Below, in pieces: positions 14,802 to 15,381 of a stretch of 15,381 nucleotides of DNA. Where the stretch lies: positions 1 to 15,381 of the forward strand of contig WTCC01000326.1 in NCBI GenBank assembly GCA_013138755.1. Direction: 5' to 3'. The first letter of the stretch is position 1. Every line of letters begins with the position of its first letter. The position numbers and the translations under genes are program-made. The stretch comes from Gammaproteobacteria bacterium. GTDB taxonomy: Bacteria; Pseudomonadota; Gammaproteobacteria; SZUA-229. The notes under the pieces were generated by a model. That model had not been told where the DNA came from, ran no database searches, and worked only from the letters and a program-made list of their open reading frames with translations.

Positions 14802-15381
14802 TTGAAGCAAATTATTGTAGTACTGACATGCCTGTTACTGGTAAGCAAAAATGTATTCGCTGTTGACCCTGGTCTCGACTGGAAAACGATCGAGAGTGAG
14901 CACCTGTACGTACATTTTGCCGATGGCAATAAAGCTATTGCCGAGAGAGCATTAGTAATAGCAGAAGCAGCACATCTGCGTTTAACAGCCGAACTGGATT
15001 GGTATCCAAAGGAAAAAACTCACGTCATCCTCAGTGACGAAACTGATCAGCCTAATGGCTTTGCCACACCGATATTTTTTAATCGTACAGTTATATTTCT
15101 GGCGCCACCAACCAGCGTCGATACGCTGGAAGATTTTGATGACTGGTTAACAACCCTGATATTTCATGAATATACGCACATCGTTCATCTGGATAAAAGC
15201 GACGGGTCTCCGGAATTTTTAAGAAATATCTTTGGTCGATTCTTTTTATTATTCCCTAATCTGTTTCAGCCTTCATGGGTGATAGAAGGTTTGGCTACAC
15301 ATAAAGAGACATATCCTGAACGTGGTGTCGGTCGTGGGCAGAGCACGATGTTTGCTTCGATGATGCGAGCAGAGGTCGTCA
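14802..15381 (+). CDS. Secreted HExxH zinc metallopeptidase, 3' truncated by window edge
   Basis: The frame is open from TTG 14802 to the window end (193 codons). It begins with a Sec signal (MKQIIVVLTCLLLVSKNVFA, cleavage after Ala20). A zinc site follows: H122-E-Y-T-H126 in LIFHEYTHIVHLD, with Glu162 in WVIEGLATHKE as the probable third ligand, the gluzincin arrangement of peptidase MA-like proteins. Such N-termini often lead a long protein with TolB/PD40-type beta-propeller repeats, but that part is outside the window. Other features are EHLYVHF and HVILSDETDQPNGFATP, typical of this family. No ATG is in frame near the signal, so TTG is the best start despite a weak ribosome site. It is 14 bp behind ubiB and may be co-transcribed. 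Confidence 0.82.
   Translation, partial: MKQIIVVLTCLLLVSKNVFAVDPGLDWKTIESEHLYVHFADGNKAIAERALVIAEAAHLRLTAELDWYPKEKTHVILSDETDQPNGFATPIFFNRTVIFLAPPTSVDTLEDFDDWLTTLIFHEYTHIVHLDKSDGSPEFLRNIFGRFFLLFPNLFQPSWVIEGLATHKETYPERGVGRGQSTMFASMMRAEVV

Overview
The window looks like a chromosomal stretch from a free-living gammaproteobacterium of moderate G+C. This rests on gene content and order: lptM-lysA ... dapF-DUF484-xerC, hslV-hslU-DUF971, and ubiE-ubiJ-ubiB are arrangements typical of that class, and LysA, DapF, XerC, HslU and UbiE read like their Pseudomonas/E. coli counterparts. I cannot name the genus. A secreted rhodanese would suit a sulfur-metabolising lineage, but that is inference. No tRNA, rRNA, CRISPR array, insertion sequence or phage gene was seen.

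Layout. Left end (1-2419): the C-terminal part of an AraC/OruR-type regulator on the plus strand faces three minus-strand genes. These are a two-gene unit of an unknown 118-residue protein followed by a stand-alone Hpt phosphotransfer protein, and an EstB-like carboxylesterase. Lysine/cell-wall block (2506-8319): lptM (a 35-codon lipoprotein gene with a GTG start) and lysA, then a roughly 1.9-kb islet, then dapF-DUF484-xerC. The islet holds a 2-oxoglutarate/Fe(II) oxygenase, a small secreted poly-glutamate peptide and a secreted rhodanese, closed by a strong intrinsic terminator. Stress/proteolysis block (8401-11284): yaaA, then hslV-hslU. Quinone block (11349-14787): a DUF971 protein, ubiE, ubiJ and ubiB. 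Right end (14802-15381): the start of a secreted HExxH metallopeptidase cut by the window edge.

How the genes work together. DapF makes meso-diaminopimelate, which feeds peptidoglycan and is the substrate of LysA for lysine. LptM is a lipoprotein that helps mature the LPS transporter LptD. XerC resolves chromosome dimers. HslVU is a two-component ATP-dependent protease. UbiE is a ubiquinone/menaquinone methyltransferase, UbiJ an accessory lipid-binding factor and UbiB an atypical kinase-like ATPase of the same pathway. The least explained part is the lysA-dapF islet. It pairs a tiny acidic exported peptide with an exported rhodanese whose only four cysteines lie in two close pairs. This is the best candidate here for an undescribed system.
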